64,000 nt of DNA from Spirochaetales bacterium (GTDB taxonomy: Bacteria; Spirochaetota; Spirochaetia; DSM-27196; Alkalispirochaetaceae): assembly GCA_028282545.1 (NCBI GenBank), contig JANQHT010000161.1, positions 1 through 64,000 on the forward strand, written 5' to 3'. Position numbers and translations under genes: made by a program. This document shows positions 57,717 to 64,000 of the stretch, in pieces (the first letter of the stretch is position 1; every line of letters starts with the position of its first letter). The notes under the pieces are model-generated. The model was not told where the DNA came from, searched no databases, and was given only the letters and a program-made list of their open reading frames with translations.

Positions 57717-57747
57717 GTCGGGTAGCGGCGATTTCTCGACACGAAAC

Positions 57748-57776
57748 GTTGTCGCCCCGGGGCGACAACTTTTTTT
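57748..57776 (+). terminator. Intrinsic terminator of the SDR-transketolase operon
   Basis: A perfect 11-bp stem (GTTGTCGCCCC with its complement, 57748-57769) followed by seven T residues. The T-run is only on this strand, so it does not serve the convergent TRAP operon. Confidence 0.92.
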
Positions 57777-57810
57777 CGCCGCCGCCGCCAACGACCTGTA
57801 GGCCCGGCTT

Positions 57811-59094
57811 TTACATCCCCAGGGCGTCCGGTAGAAACAGTACCATTTGCGGCCAGTAGGTGATTGCCAGCAAGACCACCAACCCAACAAGAAAAAACCA
57901 TCCCGAGTGTTTGATTGAATGAAAAAGGCTGCACTTGGCTATCTTGCTGGCCAGATTGAGGCACAAACCAACGGGCGGCGTTACCAACCCCAGACAGAGA
58001 TTGAACACAATCACAACACCAAAGTGGACAGGATCAATACCGAGCTTGGTGACCAGCGGATAGAGGATGGGAACAAAGATGACGATCGCCGCGTTTGCTT
58101 CGACAAACATCCCGACGATGATGATAAATACGTTGATCAGGAGGAGAACCGCAAACGGGTTCGTGGTGATCGAAAAGATAAAATTACTGAGCAGATCGGG
58201 GACACGATTGATGACGAGGAGCCACGAGTAGAGCTTCGCGGTCCCGATCAGGATCATGATCGATCCGACTAGGACGACCGATGATTCAAGAATCCTGAAG
58301 AACTTCTGATAACTGTCAATTCCCTTGTAGATAAACAGACCGGCGAAGATCGAATAGACTGCCGCCACCGCCGCCGATTCGGTCACGGTGAACACGCCGG
58401 TCAATATACCGCCAACGACGATAACCGGCATCAGGAGTGCCCAAACCACATCTCGGAGGCTCGCCACTTTTTCGCGAAGCGTGAGTTTGGGCGGACGGGG
58501 ATAGTCGTGGCGCGTTGCAATGTAGGCAACTGCCGCCATCAGTCCCAACCCGTAGATGATGCCCGGTATAGCGCCGGCAATGAATAGACGCCGTATCGAG
58601 CGCCCCGTGGTAATCCCGTAGACAACCATGGTGATGCTCGGCGGAATAATCGGTCCAAGAGCACTCGAAAAAGCGGTAATCGAGGCCGAAAAGCCACGAT
58701 CGTACTTTTCCTGGATCATCGACGGAATCATGATCCCGCCGATAGACGAGGTGTCGGCGACGGCCGACCCCGATATCCCCCCAAAGAACATGCTTGCCAA
58801 TACGTTGATGTGCGCCAGGCCACCGCGCGCTCGGCCGACAATCGCGTTGCTGAACCGCACAATCCGCGACGTCGTACCTCCGACGTTCATCGCGTTCCCC
58901 GCCAGCACAAAGAGGGGGATTGCCATGAGTGGAAATGAATCAATGCCGGAAAAGACGCGTTGGACAATGACCGCGATGCTCACATCTTGGATCACCAGGA
59001 GAACGAACATGCTCGTGATTCCGAGCGATGCGGCGATCGGTAACCCAAGCGCTGCGAGACCGATGAACATTACCAGGAGAATTGCAAGGATCAT
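57811..59094 (-). CDS. TRAP transporter large membrane subunit (DctM-like)
   Basis: A 427-aa protein with about twelve spans. It shows family features such as FPLMAIPLFVLAGNAMNVGG, ASMFFGGISGSAVADTSSIG, IPPSITMVVYGITTGRSIRR and the C-terminal FNLCLGLVTPPVGLCLNLAS. It is the ion-coupled translocator of a DctPQM system for organic acids, sulfonates or sugar acids. Last gene of the minus-strand operon that begins with the FCD regulator. Confidence 0.95.
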   Translation of the reverse strand: MILAILLVMFIGLAALGLPIAASLGITSMFVLLVIQDVSIAVIVQRVFSGIDSFPLMAIPLFVLAGNAMNVGGTTSRIVRFSNAIVGRARGGLAHINVLASMFFGGISGSAVADTSSIGGIMIPSMIQEKYDRGFSASITAFSSALGPIIPPSITMVVYGITTGRSIRRLFIAGAIPGIIYGLGLMAAVAYIATRHDYPRPPKLTLREKVASLRDVVWALLMPVIVVGGILTGVFTVTESAAVAAVYSIFAGLFIYKGIDSYQKFFRILESSVVLVGSIMILIGTAKLYSWLLVINRVPDLLSNFIFSITTNPFAVLLLINVFIIIVGMFVEANAAIVIFVPILYPLVTKLGIDPVHFGVVIVFNLCLGLVTPPVGLCLNLASKIAKCSLFHSIKHSGWFFLVGLVVLLAITYWPQMVLFLPDALGM

Positions 59095-59098
59095 GCAG

Positions 59099-59590
59099 TT
59101 ATTCCTCTGAGAGCGATGCCGGATTACCTACGAACACGTCGTAGATGCGTTCGAACAGGAACGGCAGAGCGAGGACCGGCCCGAATACGAATCCCCAGAT
59201 CACGTAGGACAGTGGAACCTGCAAGCCGGTTATCATCTGCGTTCTCGCGGTTGGCAGAAGCCGGATCGCCGAGACAACGAGGATAACGATAAATGCAACC
59301 TCCAGCGCCAACAGAAAGATGCCGAGGACCTTGGCCGGAACACCTCTCTGCGCCAGGTAGTGTTCCAGGATATCGACCCGGATCTCTTCGAATCGGCGAA
59401 TCACGACCCCCTGGGTCAACAACGTGAGCCAGACGATCGAATACCGGGCGAGTTCCTCCGACCACGGTGTTGACGAGTCGAGAACGTACCGTGTGAATAC
59501 CTGGATTGAGAGCACAACGGTTACCAAAACCAGAAGGAACGACGTGGCGGCTATGGACGCGCGTTCCAAAGCATTGAGGAGTCGTCTCAT
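59099..59590 (-). CDS. TRAP transporter small membrane subunit (DctQ-like)
   Basis: A 163-aa protein with four spans; QVFTRYVLDSSTPWSEELARY is the conserved DctQ segment. It pairs with the large subunit, whose gene starts 4 bp downstream. It starts directly after the zinc dehydrogenase stop, so the dehydrogenase gene is inserted between dctP and dctQ. Confidence 0.93.
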   Translation of the reverse strand: MRRLLNALERASIAATSFLLVLVTVVLSIQVFTRYVLDSSTPWSEELARYSIVWLTLLTQGVVIRRFEEIRVDILEHYLAQRGVPAKVLGIFLLALEVAFIVILVVSAIRLLPTARTQMITGLQVPLSYVIWGFVFGPVLALPFLFERIYDVFVGNPASLSEE

Positions 59591-60625
59591 TTATTCTCCA
59601 AACGAGGTGATTATTGTTTTTATATTATCCGGTTTCCGACCGTTCGCAAGGTCGTCAATTTCCGCAGGTGCCTGGTCAAGAGAAATCGTATTAGAGATAA
59701 GGGTTTGAAATCCGGCGGTGCCCTGCGCCAAGTGTTCAATCGACAGTAACCAGTCGGTGCGGTTGTACATGGCGGTCCCGGTCACCGTCCGTTCAAACTG
59801 TTGGATCTTGTGCGTGTCGATGGCGATGGGCTCGCCGAGCGTTGCGATCAGCACCAATCGTCCCTGGCGTTTGCACATCGACAACGCCTGATCGATACCT
59901 GTTGCGTTGGGAACAGCGATAAACACGACGTCGAGCCCGTTTGGTTCAACGGCAGCCACCTCGGCTACGACGTCTGCCTTTACCGCATGTATCGCTACGT
60001 CGGCACCAATCGCGCGGGCCGTTTCGAGCTTTCGGTCGCTCACATCGGTAACCACGATTCGTCCGTGGTTCCCCTTCTTCACGGCCAACAGCGTCATGAG
60101 ACCAATCGTGCCGGTTCCGACAACTCCCACGCTCTCGCCCGGCTGGATATCGCCGCGCCGAACGGCGTGTACACCGACGTTGTACGGCTCTAGGAGCGCC
60201 CCGATCTCAAACGGGACGTCGTCGGGAATCCTGTAACACATCGAGTCTTCAAGAACGATGTACTCGGCAAAACCACCGACCCACTCGCCCACGCCGATGA
60301 GTCCCTTGTCGGTGCACTGCTGGTATTCGCCAATGGCGCAATAGTGACACTCACCACATCCGACGTGCGGCTCCACAGCGACTCGATCACCGACACGAAG
60401 ATCACGAACGCCGTAGGCCACTTCGACAACTGTACCGACGCATTCATGGCCGGTCACCAGTGGCGGCTTGCGGTACGGGTGAGTGCTCTTGTACGCCATT
60501 ATATCGCTCGCGCAGATTCCGCACGCTTCGACCTTGAGGATCAACTGGCGAGCGCCCCGGATCTCGGGGCGGGGTATGTCAACGACGTTTGCCTCATACG
60601 CCTTCGGGAACTGGAGCGCTCGCAC
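59591..60625 (-). CDS. Zinc-dependent medium-chain dehydrogenase (sorbitol/threonine dehydrogenase type)
   Basis: A 344-aa MDR enzyme. Catalytic zinc ligands C and H-E in EACGICASDI and GHECVG, structural zinc cysteines in CGECHYCAIGEYQQC, and the Rossmann motif VGVVGTGTIGLM near residue 168. It oxidises a secondary alcohol of a polyol or sugar acid with NAD(P). GTG start. The placing within the TRAP genes shows it handles the imported compound. With the SDR of the facing operon it could form an oxidation/isomerisation pair. Confidence 0.92.
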   Translation of the reverse strand: MRALQFPKAYEANVVDIPRPEIRGARQLILKVEACGICASDIMAYKSTHPYRKPPLVTGHECVGTVVEVAYGVRDLRVGDRVAVEPHVGCGECHYCAIGEYQQCTDKGLIGVGEWVGGFAEYIVLEDSMCYRIPDDVPFEIGALLEPYNVGVHAVRRGDIQPGESVGVVGTGTIGLMTLLAVKKGNHGRIVVTDVSDRKLETARAIGADVAIHAVKADVVAEVAAVEPNGLDVVFIAVPNATGIDQALSMCKRQGRLVLIATLGEPIAIDTHKIQQFERTVTGTAMYNRTDWLLSIEHLAQGTAGFQTLISNTISLDQAPAEIDDLANGRKPDNIKTIITSFGE

Positions 60626-60644
60626 GTGTCAAATTCCCGTTTTG

Positions 60645-61655
60645 CTACTGAGCCGCGCGGACAGCCGCGAGGAACTCGGAGAGTTCGGGATACTCGTCGT
60701 GTACGGGACGAACCGCGTCGGCCCAGCGTTGCTTCTCCGATTCAGAGATTCGAAAGAGTTCGACGTCGGGATCCGCTTCCAGCTTCTCGACAATCTCGTT
60801 TTCGTTGTCCGCCTGGAGCGAGTTGTAGAGAACTGATGCCGCATCGGCTCCCTTCATCACCGCTGCCTGAACGTTCTGCGGCCACGAGTTGAACGTTTCC
60901 GCCCAAACCTGGAAGTTGAATGCGCCGTAGACGTGTTCCGTGAACGTGATGTACGGAGCAACTTCGTACATGCTGTCGTTCCAGATTACGTTAAAGGGAT
61001 TCTCCTGGGCATCGATAACCTTCTGCTGGAGCGCCCCGAAAACTTCCGGAAACGCCATCGCCTGCGGATTTGCGCCAATCGCGGTCCATCCGGCCAGAGC
61101 AGATTCCGCGCCTGGAACGCGAATCTTCAGACCCGCTGCGTCTTCGAGTTTCTCGACGGGGCGGACTGCAGTCAGATTTCGCGCACCGCGATACATACTT
61201 CCGAGCAGCATGAAGCCGGTAGCTTTTTCGAAGTCGTCGAGCAAGATGTTCTTGATGTCACTGTTCCAAACGTTTTCCCAGTGTTCTTTGCTTGAATAAA
61301 CGAACGGCATGAACCCGAGAGCTGCCATATCTGAATACCGTTGCAACGTGCCGATATCCTCGATGACAAAATCGACGGTTCCAATCTGCAAACCTTCCTG
61401 CATTTCACGCCAGTCGCCGAGCGTTGACGCGGGGAAGATTTCGATGACGACTTGGCCGTCGGTTTCAGCTTCGACAACGCGCTTGAACTCTTCAGACGCA
61501 ATCTGACGCAGGTCCTCGGTTGTGCCGCCGTGACCCAACTTGAGGGCAATCGTCTCCATCCCGTCGCTTTCGGCTTCACCAGACGCAAAGGCGAATCCGC
61601 CAACTACGCACAGAGAAAGCAGAACGACTACCGCAAACCGAACGTTCCTTTTCAT
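60645..61655 (-). CDS. TRAP transporter solute-binding protein (DctP-like)
   Basis: A 336-aa exported protein, signal peptide ending FAFASGEAES without lipobox cysteine. DctP fold with LKLGHGGTTEDLRQIASEEF, VEIFPAS-like VIEIFPASTLGDWREM, and the carboxylate-binding arginine in GLKIRVPGAESAL, followed by FPEVFGALQQKVIDAQENP. The arginine implies an acidic ligand (carboxylate or possibly sulfonate). A 7-bp stem-loop (61701-61718) lies between it and the FCD gene. Confidence 0.94.
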   Translation of the reverse strand: MKRNVRFAVVVLLSLCVVGGFAFASGEAESDGMETIALKLGHGGTTEDLRQIASEEFKRVVEAETDGQVVIEIFPASTLGDWREMQEGLQIGTVDFVIEDIGTLQRYSDMAALGFMPFVYSSKEHWENVWNSDIKNILLDDFEKATGFMLLGSMYRGARNLTAVRPVEKLEDAAGLKIRVPGAESALAGWTAIGANPQAMAFPEVFGALQQKVIDAQENPFNVIWNDSMYEVAPYITFTEHVYGAFNFQVWAETFNSWPQNVQAAVMKGADAASVLYNSLQADNENEIVEKLEADPDVELFRISESEKQRWADAVRPVHDEYPELSEFLAAVRAAQ

Positions 61656-61700
61656 ACTCCATCTCCTTTTGCCGACTACGTCGGTATTGTGTTGTATGTG

Positions 61701-61718
61701 ATCACCGAAGACGGTGAT
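61701..61718 (-). terminator. Intercistronic stem-loop between FCD regulator and dctP
   Basis: ATCACCG and CGGTGAT form a 7-bp stem with a 4-nt loop and no following U-run. It could set mRNA stability so that the binding protein is made in excess of the regulator. Confidence 0.35.
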
Positions 61719-61724
61719 ACATCC

Positions 61725-62429
61725 TTACGATACGTCGATGAAACGCTTCCACTCTTCGAAAGCAGCCACAATGCTCCGCCGAGCTTGGTCGCGATCCCGC
61801 GTCGTGATCGCTTCAAAAACCGACCGATGGTGAGAGGCCGAAACCTCGAAGCCTTCCGGACTTGTCAAGTGAGCCTTCATCGAAGGTTGAAACAGTTTCA
61901 TTACGAGTTTCGACAGCTCTACCAAGGCTGAGTTGCCGGTCAATTCCGCGAGGCAGGTGTGAAACTCGACATCACGCTGCACTACTTCGTCGACGTCGAA
62001 GTCATCGCGCGCGCCGGCGCGTTCAAACGCATTCAGCTTTGCTTCGAGTCTGTCAAAACTTGAAACGCACGCTTTCTCGATCACCAATTCCGTAACGCCA
62101 AGCTCAATCACGCGCCGAAGTTCGACAAGATCCTGGGAAGTCCCGATCTTCGACAGGAGCGGGAACAGCATCCAGTCGAACGGCATTTTGTACGACTCGG
62201 CAACGTAACTACCGTTGCCCTGATGTCTTTCCAAAATTCCCAGTGTCTGGAGAACCTTCAGCGCTTCCCGAACGGAATTGCGCCCCACCCCGAGCCGGCC
62301 GGCAAGATCGCTCTCGCCGGGCAGCTTCTCACCGGACCGCAGTTTTCCGGTAATCATCAGGTCAAGGAGCTGGTCAATTACCACGTCGGCTACGTGTTGT
62401 CGTTCGATGCGCTCAAGCTCAACAGCCAC
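61725..62429 (-). CDS. GntR-family transcriptional regulator, FCD subgroup
   Basis: A 234-aa regulator. The wHTH covers residues 10-75 (GEKLPGESDLAGRLGVGRNS and VREALKVLQTLGILERHQGN). The FCD effector domain covers residues 90-230, with metal-ligand histidines in VEFHTCLAELTGN and SASHHRSVF. GTG start. It is the first gene of the TRAP operon and divergent from the iron-ADH/acylating-dehydrogenase operon. The palindrome TAGGATATCCTA between them, repeated before the SDR operon, is its likely operator. Confidence 0.92.
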   Translation of the reverse strand: MAVELERIERQHVADVVIDQLLDLMITGKLRSGEKLPGESDLAGRLGVGRNSVREALKVLQTLGILERHQGNGSYVAESYKMPFDWMLFPLLSKIGTSQDLVELRRVIELGVTELVIEKACVSSFDRLEAKLNAFERAGARDDFDVDEVVQRDVEFHTCLAELTGNSALVELSKLVMKLFQPSMKAHLTSPEGFEVSASHHRSVFEAITTRDRDQARRSIVAAFEEWKRFIDVS

Positions 62430-62439
62430 AAAAACCTTC

Positions 62440-62487
62440 TTGTCTGATATTTAATTGTAGGATATCCTAAATACTACGATTGCGCAA
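62440..62487. promoter_or_regulatory. Overlapping divergent promoters around TAGGATATCCTA
   Basis: The perfect 12-bp palindrome 62458-62469 contains a TATCCT -10 box on each strand. To the right, TTGTCT (62440-62445) lies 17 bp before it. To the left, TTGCGC (minus strand, 62482-62487) lies 17 bp before the other. One repressor dimer would close both promoters. Confidence 0.68.
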
Positions 62488-62578
62488 CAAGAATTTTGAA
62501 TGGGTCGTGAACAAACGCCGCGGCAGCCAGGTGGCGGTCGGTATAATCGGCGTCCCTTCGTACCCGGGAGGTTTCAAA

Positions 62579-63751
62579 TTGCAGACAAAGGTAACGATGA
62601 ACCGAGTTCCGCAGATCGAGTTTGGGAACGGATCATCATCGACGATAGGTGAAGTGTGTCGCGCGAGTGGCTATCGGCGCGTTGCCGTGATCTGTGACGG
62701 CCTACTACGGGAAACGGGGATTTTGAAGGAGCCCTTGTCCTCTCTCGAGATCGAACAGATTGATTGCGAGGTTTTTGACCGAATTGAGCCGGAACCACCG
62801 GCAGCGCTCGTTGACGAGTACGCCAAACAGATACGAGAGAGCAGCTTCGACGCCATCGTTGGAATTGGTGGCGGGAGTTCACTCGATGTAGCGAAAGGCG
62901 TCGCAGTCATGGCGCATAACACCGGATCAATTGCCGATTTCGCTGGAGTTGGAAAGGTCAGGAACAACGGTCTCTCGCTCGTTCTCCTTCCCACTACTGC
63001 CGGGACCGGGTCGGAAGTCACAAACGTCGCCGTGTTCAGCGACTTGAACCACAATAAGTTCGGCGTTGTCACACCGTTCAACATTCCCGATGTCGCGATT
63101 CTTGATCCTGGGCTGACGGTGGGCCTGCCTCCGATCCAGACCGCGTTTACCGGCCTCGACGCGTTTTCTCACGCTCTCGAATCGTACGTTGGTCGGTTCA
63201 ATTCATTTCTGACCGAACCGTTCGCGCTTCAGGGAATCGAATACGCTGCCAACTACCTTCAACGAGCGTACCGCAACGGATCGGATATCGAGGCGCGAGA
63301 GTATATGTTGCGTGCCGCCATGTTCGGCGGCCTTAGTTTCACCAACACACAAACGGGAGGAGCCCACGCGTGCGCAATGGCCCTTGGGGTTGCTGCGAAG
63401 TTGCCGCATGGCCTCGCAGTCACACTTATGCTCCCGGAGGTGATGAGATACAACGCGGAGGCCGTACCAGCCAAATTCGCCCGGGTGGCGTCTATCATCG
63501 ATCCAGGCTTGGTGACGGGCAACGAAACATCGGACGCTGCGAACGCCATCATCGCCTTCAAGGAATTGGCGCGTTCGGTTGGAATCGAATTCGGCCTCCG
63601 CCGCCACGGTGTCACCGAGAACGTTGTACCGAAAATTGCCGAACTGGCTCTCAGGAATACACGCATTTGGGTGAACAACCCCCGCAATCCGAGCCGCGAG
63701 GACGTTGAGACGATCATCAGAAATTCGTTAGACGCGGAGGACGAAGCATGA
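62579..63751 (+). CDS. Iron-containing (group III) alcohol dehydrogenase
   Basis: A protein of about 390 aa of the Fe-ADH family: IEFGNGSSSTIG, VGIGGGSSLDVAKGVAVMA, PTTAGTGSEVTNVAVF, metal ligands D and H in GLDAFSHALES, and GGAHACAMALG with LPHG. The TTG at 62579 lies 7 nt after GGGAGG. An ATG at 62597 behind AAAGGTAACG is an alternative, giving 384 aa. It reduces an aldehyde to an alcohol. Fe-ADHs of this kind include sulfoacetaldehyde reductases as well as lactaldehyde and 1,3-propanediol enzymes. It overlaps the acylating dehydrogenase gene by 4 bp, so the two share an aldehyde. Confidence 0.9.
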   Translation: MQTKVTMNRVPQIEFGNGSSSTIGEVCRASGYRRVAVICDGLLRETGILKEPLSSLEIEQIDCEVFDRIEPEPPAALVDEYAKQIRESSFDAIVGIGGGSSLDVAKGVAVMAHNTGSIADFAGVGKVRNNGLSLVLLPTTAGTGSEVTNVAVFSDLNHNKFGVVTPFNIPDVAILDPGLTVGLPPIQTAFTGLDAFSHALESYVGRFNSFLTEPFALQGIEYAANYLQRAYRNGSDIEAREYMLRAAMFGGLSFTNTQTGGAHACAMALGVAAKLPHGLAVTLMLPEVMRYNAEAVPAKFARVASIIDPGLVTGNETSDAANAIIAFKELARSVGIEFGLRRHGVTENVVPKIAELALRNTRIWVNNPRNPSREDVETIIRNSLDAEDEA

Positions 63752-64000
63752 GCGGATCGTATGTTGCCGATTTGGTACAACGCGCCCGGGAGGCGTTCAA
63801 AGAGTACGAGTTTGTCGACCAGGAACGCGTGGATTACATCTGCGCTAGAGCCGCATGGGCGGGGTGCCGCGAATCGTTTGCGCGCGAGATTGCCGAACTC
63901 ACGTTCGAGCAGACCGGTATCGGCAATGTCGAAGCAAAATACCTGAAGATGCGGAACAAGGTCAAAGCGATCTACGCGGACATGAAGGATAGCAGGACCG
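63748..64000 (+). CDS. CoA-acylating aldehyde dehydrogenase, N-terminal fragment
   Basis: The first 84 codons of a gene cut by the window edge: ATG overlapping the Fe-ADH stop, then VADLVQRAREAFKEYEFVDQ, RVDYICARAAWAG, AELTFEQTGIGNVEAKYLKM and KVKAIYADMKDSRT. This is the N-terminal pattern of acylating aldehyde dehydrogenases (EutE, AdhE, SqwD-like), in which AR-AQKE-----Q--VD-I and E-TG-G-VE-K--K are conserved. It would convert an aldehyde, CoA and NAD to acyl-CoA. Catalytic cysteine beyond the window. In the sulfo-TK variant an enzyme of this family acts on sulfoacetaldehyde before the SucCD-like ligase. Confidence 0.85.
   Translation, partial: MSGSYVADLVQRAREAFKEYEFVDQERVDYICARAAWAGCRESFAREIAELTFEQTGIGNVEAKYLKMRNKVKAIYADMKDSRT

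Noticed and set aside
57748-57776. Bidirectional terminator also serving the TRAP operon
   Set aside because: The T-run is present on the plus strand only; the minus-strand 3' side is not U-rich.
1-64000. tRNA, rRNA, CRISPR array, prophage or plasmid origin
   Set aside because: No cloverleaf or repeat-spacer pattern, no phage structural genes and no replication genes were found when reading the intergenic regions; a dedicated tRNA or riboswitch scan could not be run.

Overview
The window is a gene-dense, high-GC stretch of a diderm bacterium. It is most like a free-living spirochaete of the Spirochaeta/Alkalispirochaeta type. This is an inference from the exported binding proteins, whose signal peptides end in FASG-E or AGGGRE and lack a lipobox cysteine, from the many sugar ABC, TRAP and PTS systems, and from the outer-membrane beta-barrels. 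No rRNA, tRNA, CRISPR array or intact insertion sequence was seen. Start codons are mixed (many GTG, some TTG and one probable CTG), and most operons are coupled by 4-bp ATGA or GTGA overlaps.

Layout. 1-4461: an ABC sugar importer (minus strand) divergent from a cytosolic sulfatase and a fucose-isomerase-like enzyme. 4536-12720: a SorC-regulated glucitol-type PTS operon that carries its own HPr and enzyme I, a split IIB/IIC protein and two unusual dehydrogenases. 12733-15597: a membrane acyltransferase divergent from a GAF-containing sigma-54 activator, with a consensus -24/-12 promoter between them. 15606-19268: an ABC-F ATPase and a TPR/POTRA outer-membrane protein. 19291-26305: a decayed lipoprotein, a GAF-less paralogue of the sigma-54 activator and, divergent from it, an RND exporter, a LolA-like protein, a beta-barrel and a small protein behind a likely sigma-54 promoter. 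26322-33562: a ROK repressor divergent from a six-gene coupled operon of split transketolase, an RpiB-like isomerase, a succinyl-CoA-synthetase-like pair and a DASS transporter. 33578-42953: sensor kinases, GcvH and a lipoate ligase, a lactate-permease homologue, a binding protein with a hybrid kinase, and an MFS carrier. 42928-49165: a chaperone-usher pilus operon and an NtrC-type regulator. 49201-54825: a Cys-less ArsC-like protein, an insertion-sequence remnant, and a second sugar ABC importer with its own two-component system. 55106-64000: a second catabolic island with SDR, split transketolase, TRAP transporter, zinc and iron alcohol dehydrogenases, an FCD/GntR regulator and the start of a CoA-acylating aldehyde dehydrogenase.

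How the parts may work together. Four 21-bp palindromes of one consensus lie just downstream of the -10 boxes of the importer, sulfatase/isomerase, ROK and transketolase promoters. The two divergons, 26 kb apart, therefore look like one ROK regulon. Isomerase, two-subunit transketolase, RpiB-like isomerase and ADP-forming acyl-CoA synthetase is the enzyme order of the known sulfoglycolytic transketolase (sulfo-TK) route in its sulfoacetate-forming variant. The RpiB-like protein has lost the ring-opening histidine and most phosphate-site residues, as expected for an acyclic, non-phosphorylated C4 substrate. The substrate is not proven: the sulfatase is unexplained, and no sulfoquinovosidase lies in the window. 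The island at 55-64 kb repeats the split-transketolase theme and supplies a CoA-acylating aldehyde dehydrogenase, the one step missing from the first regulon.
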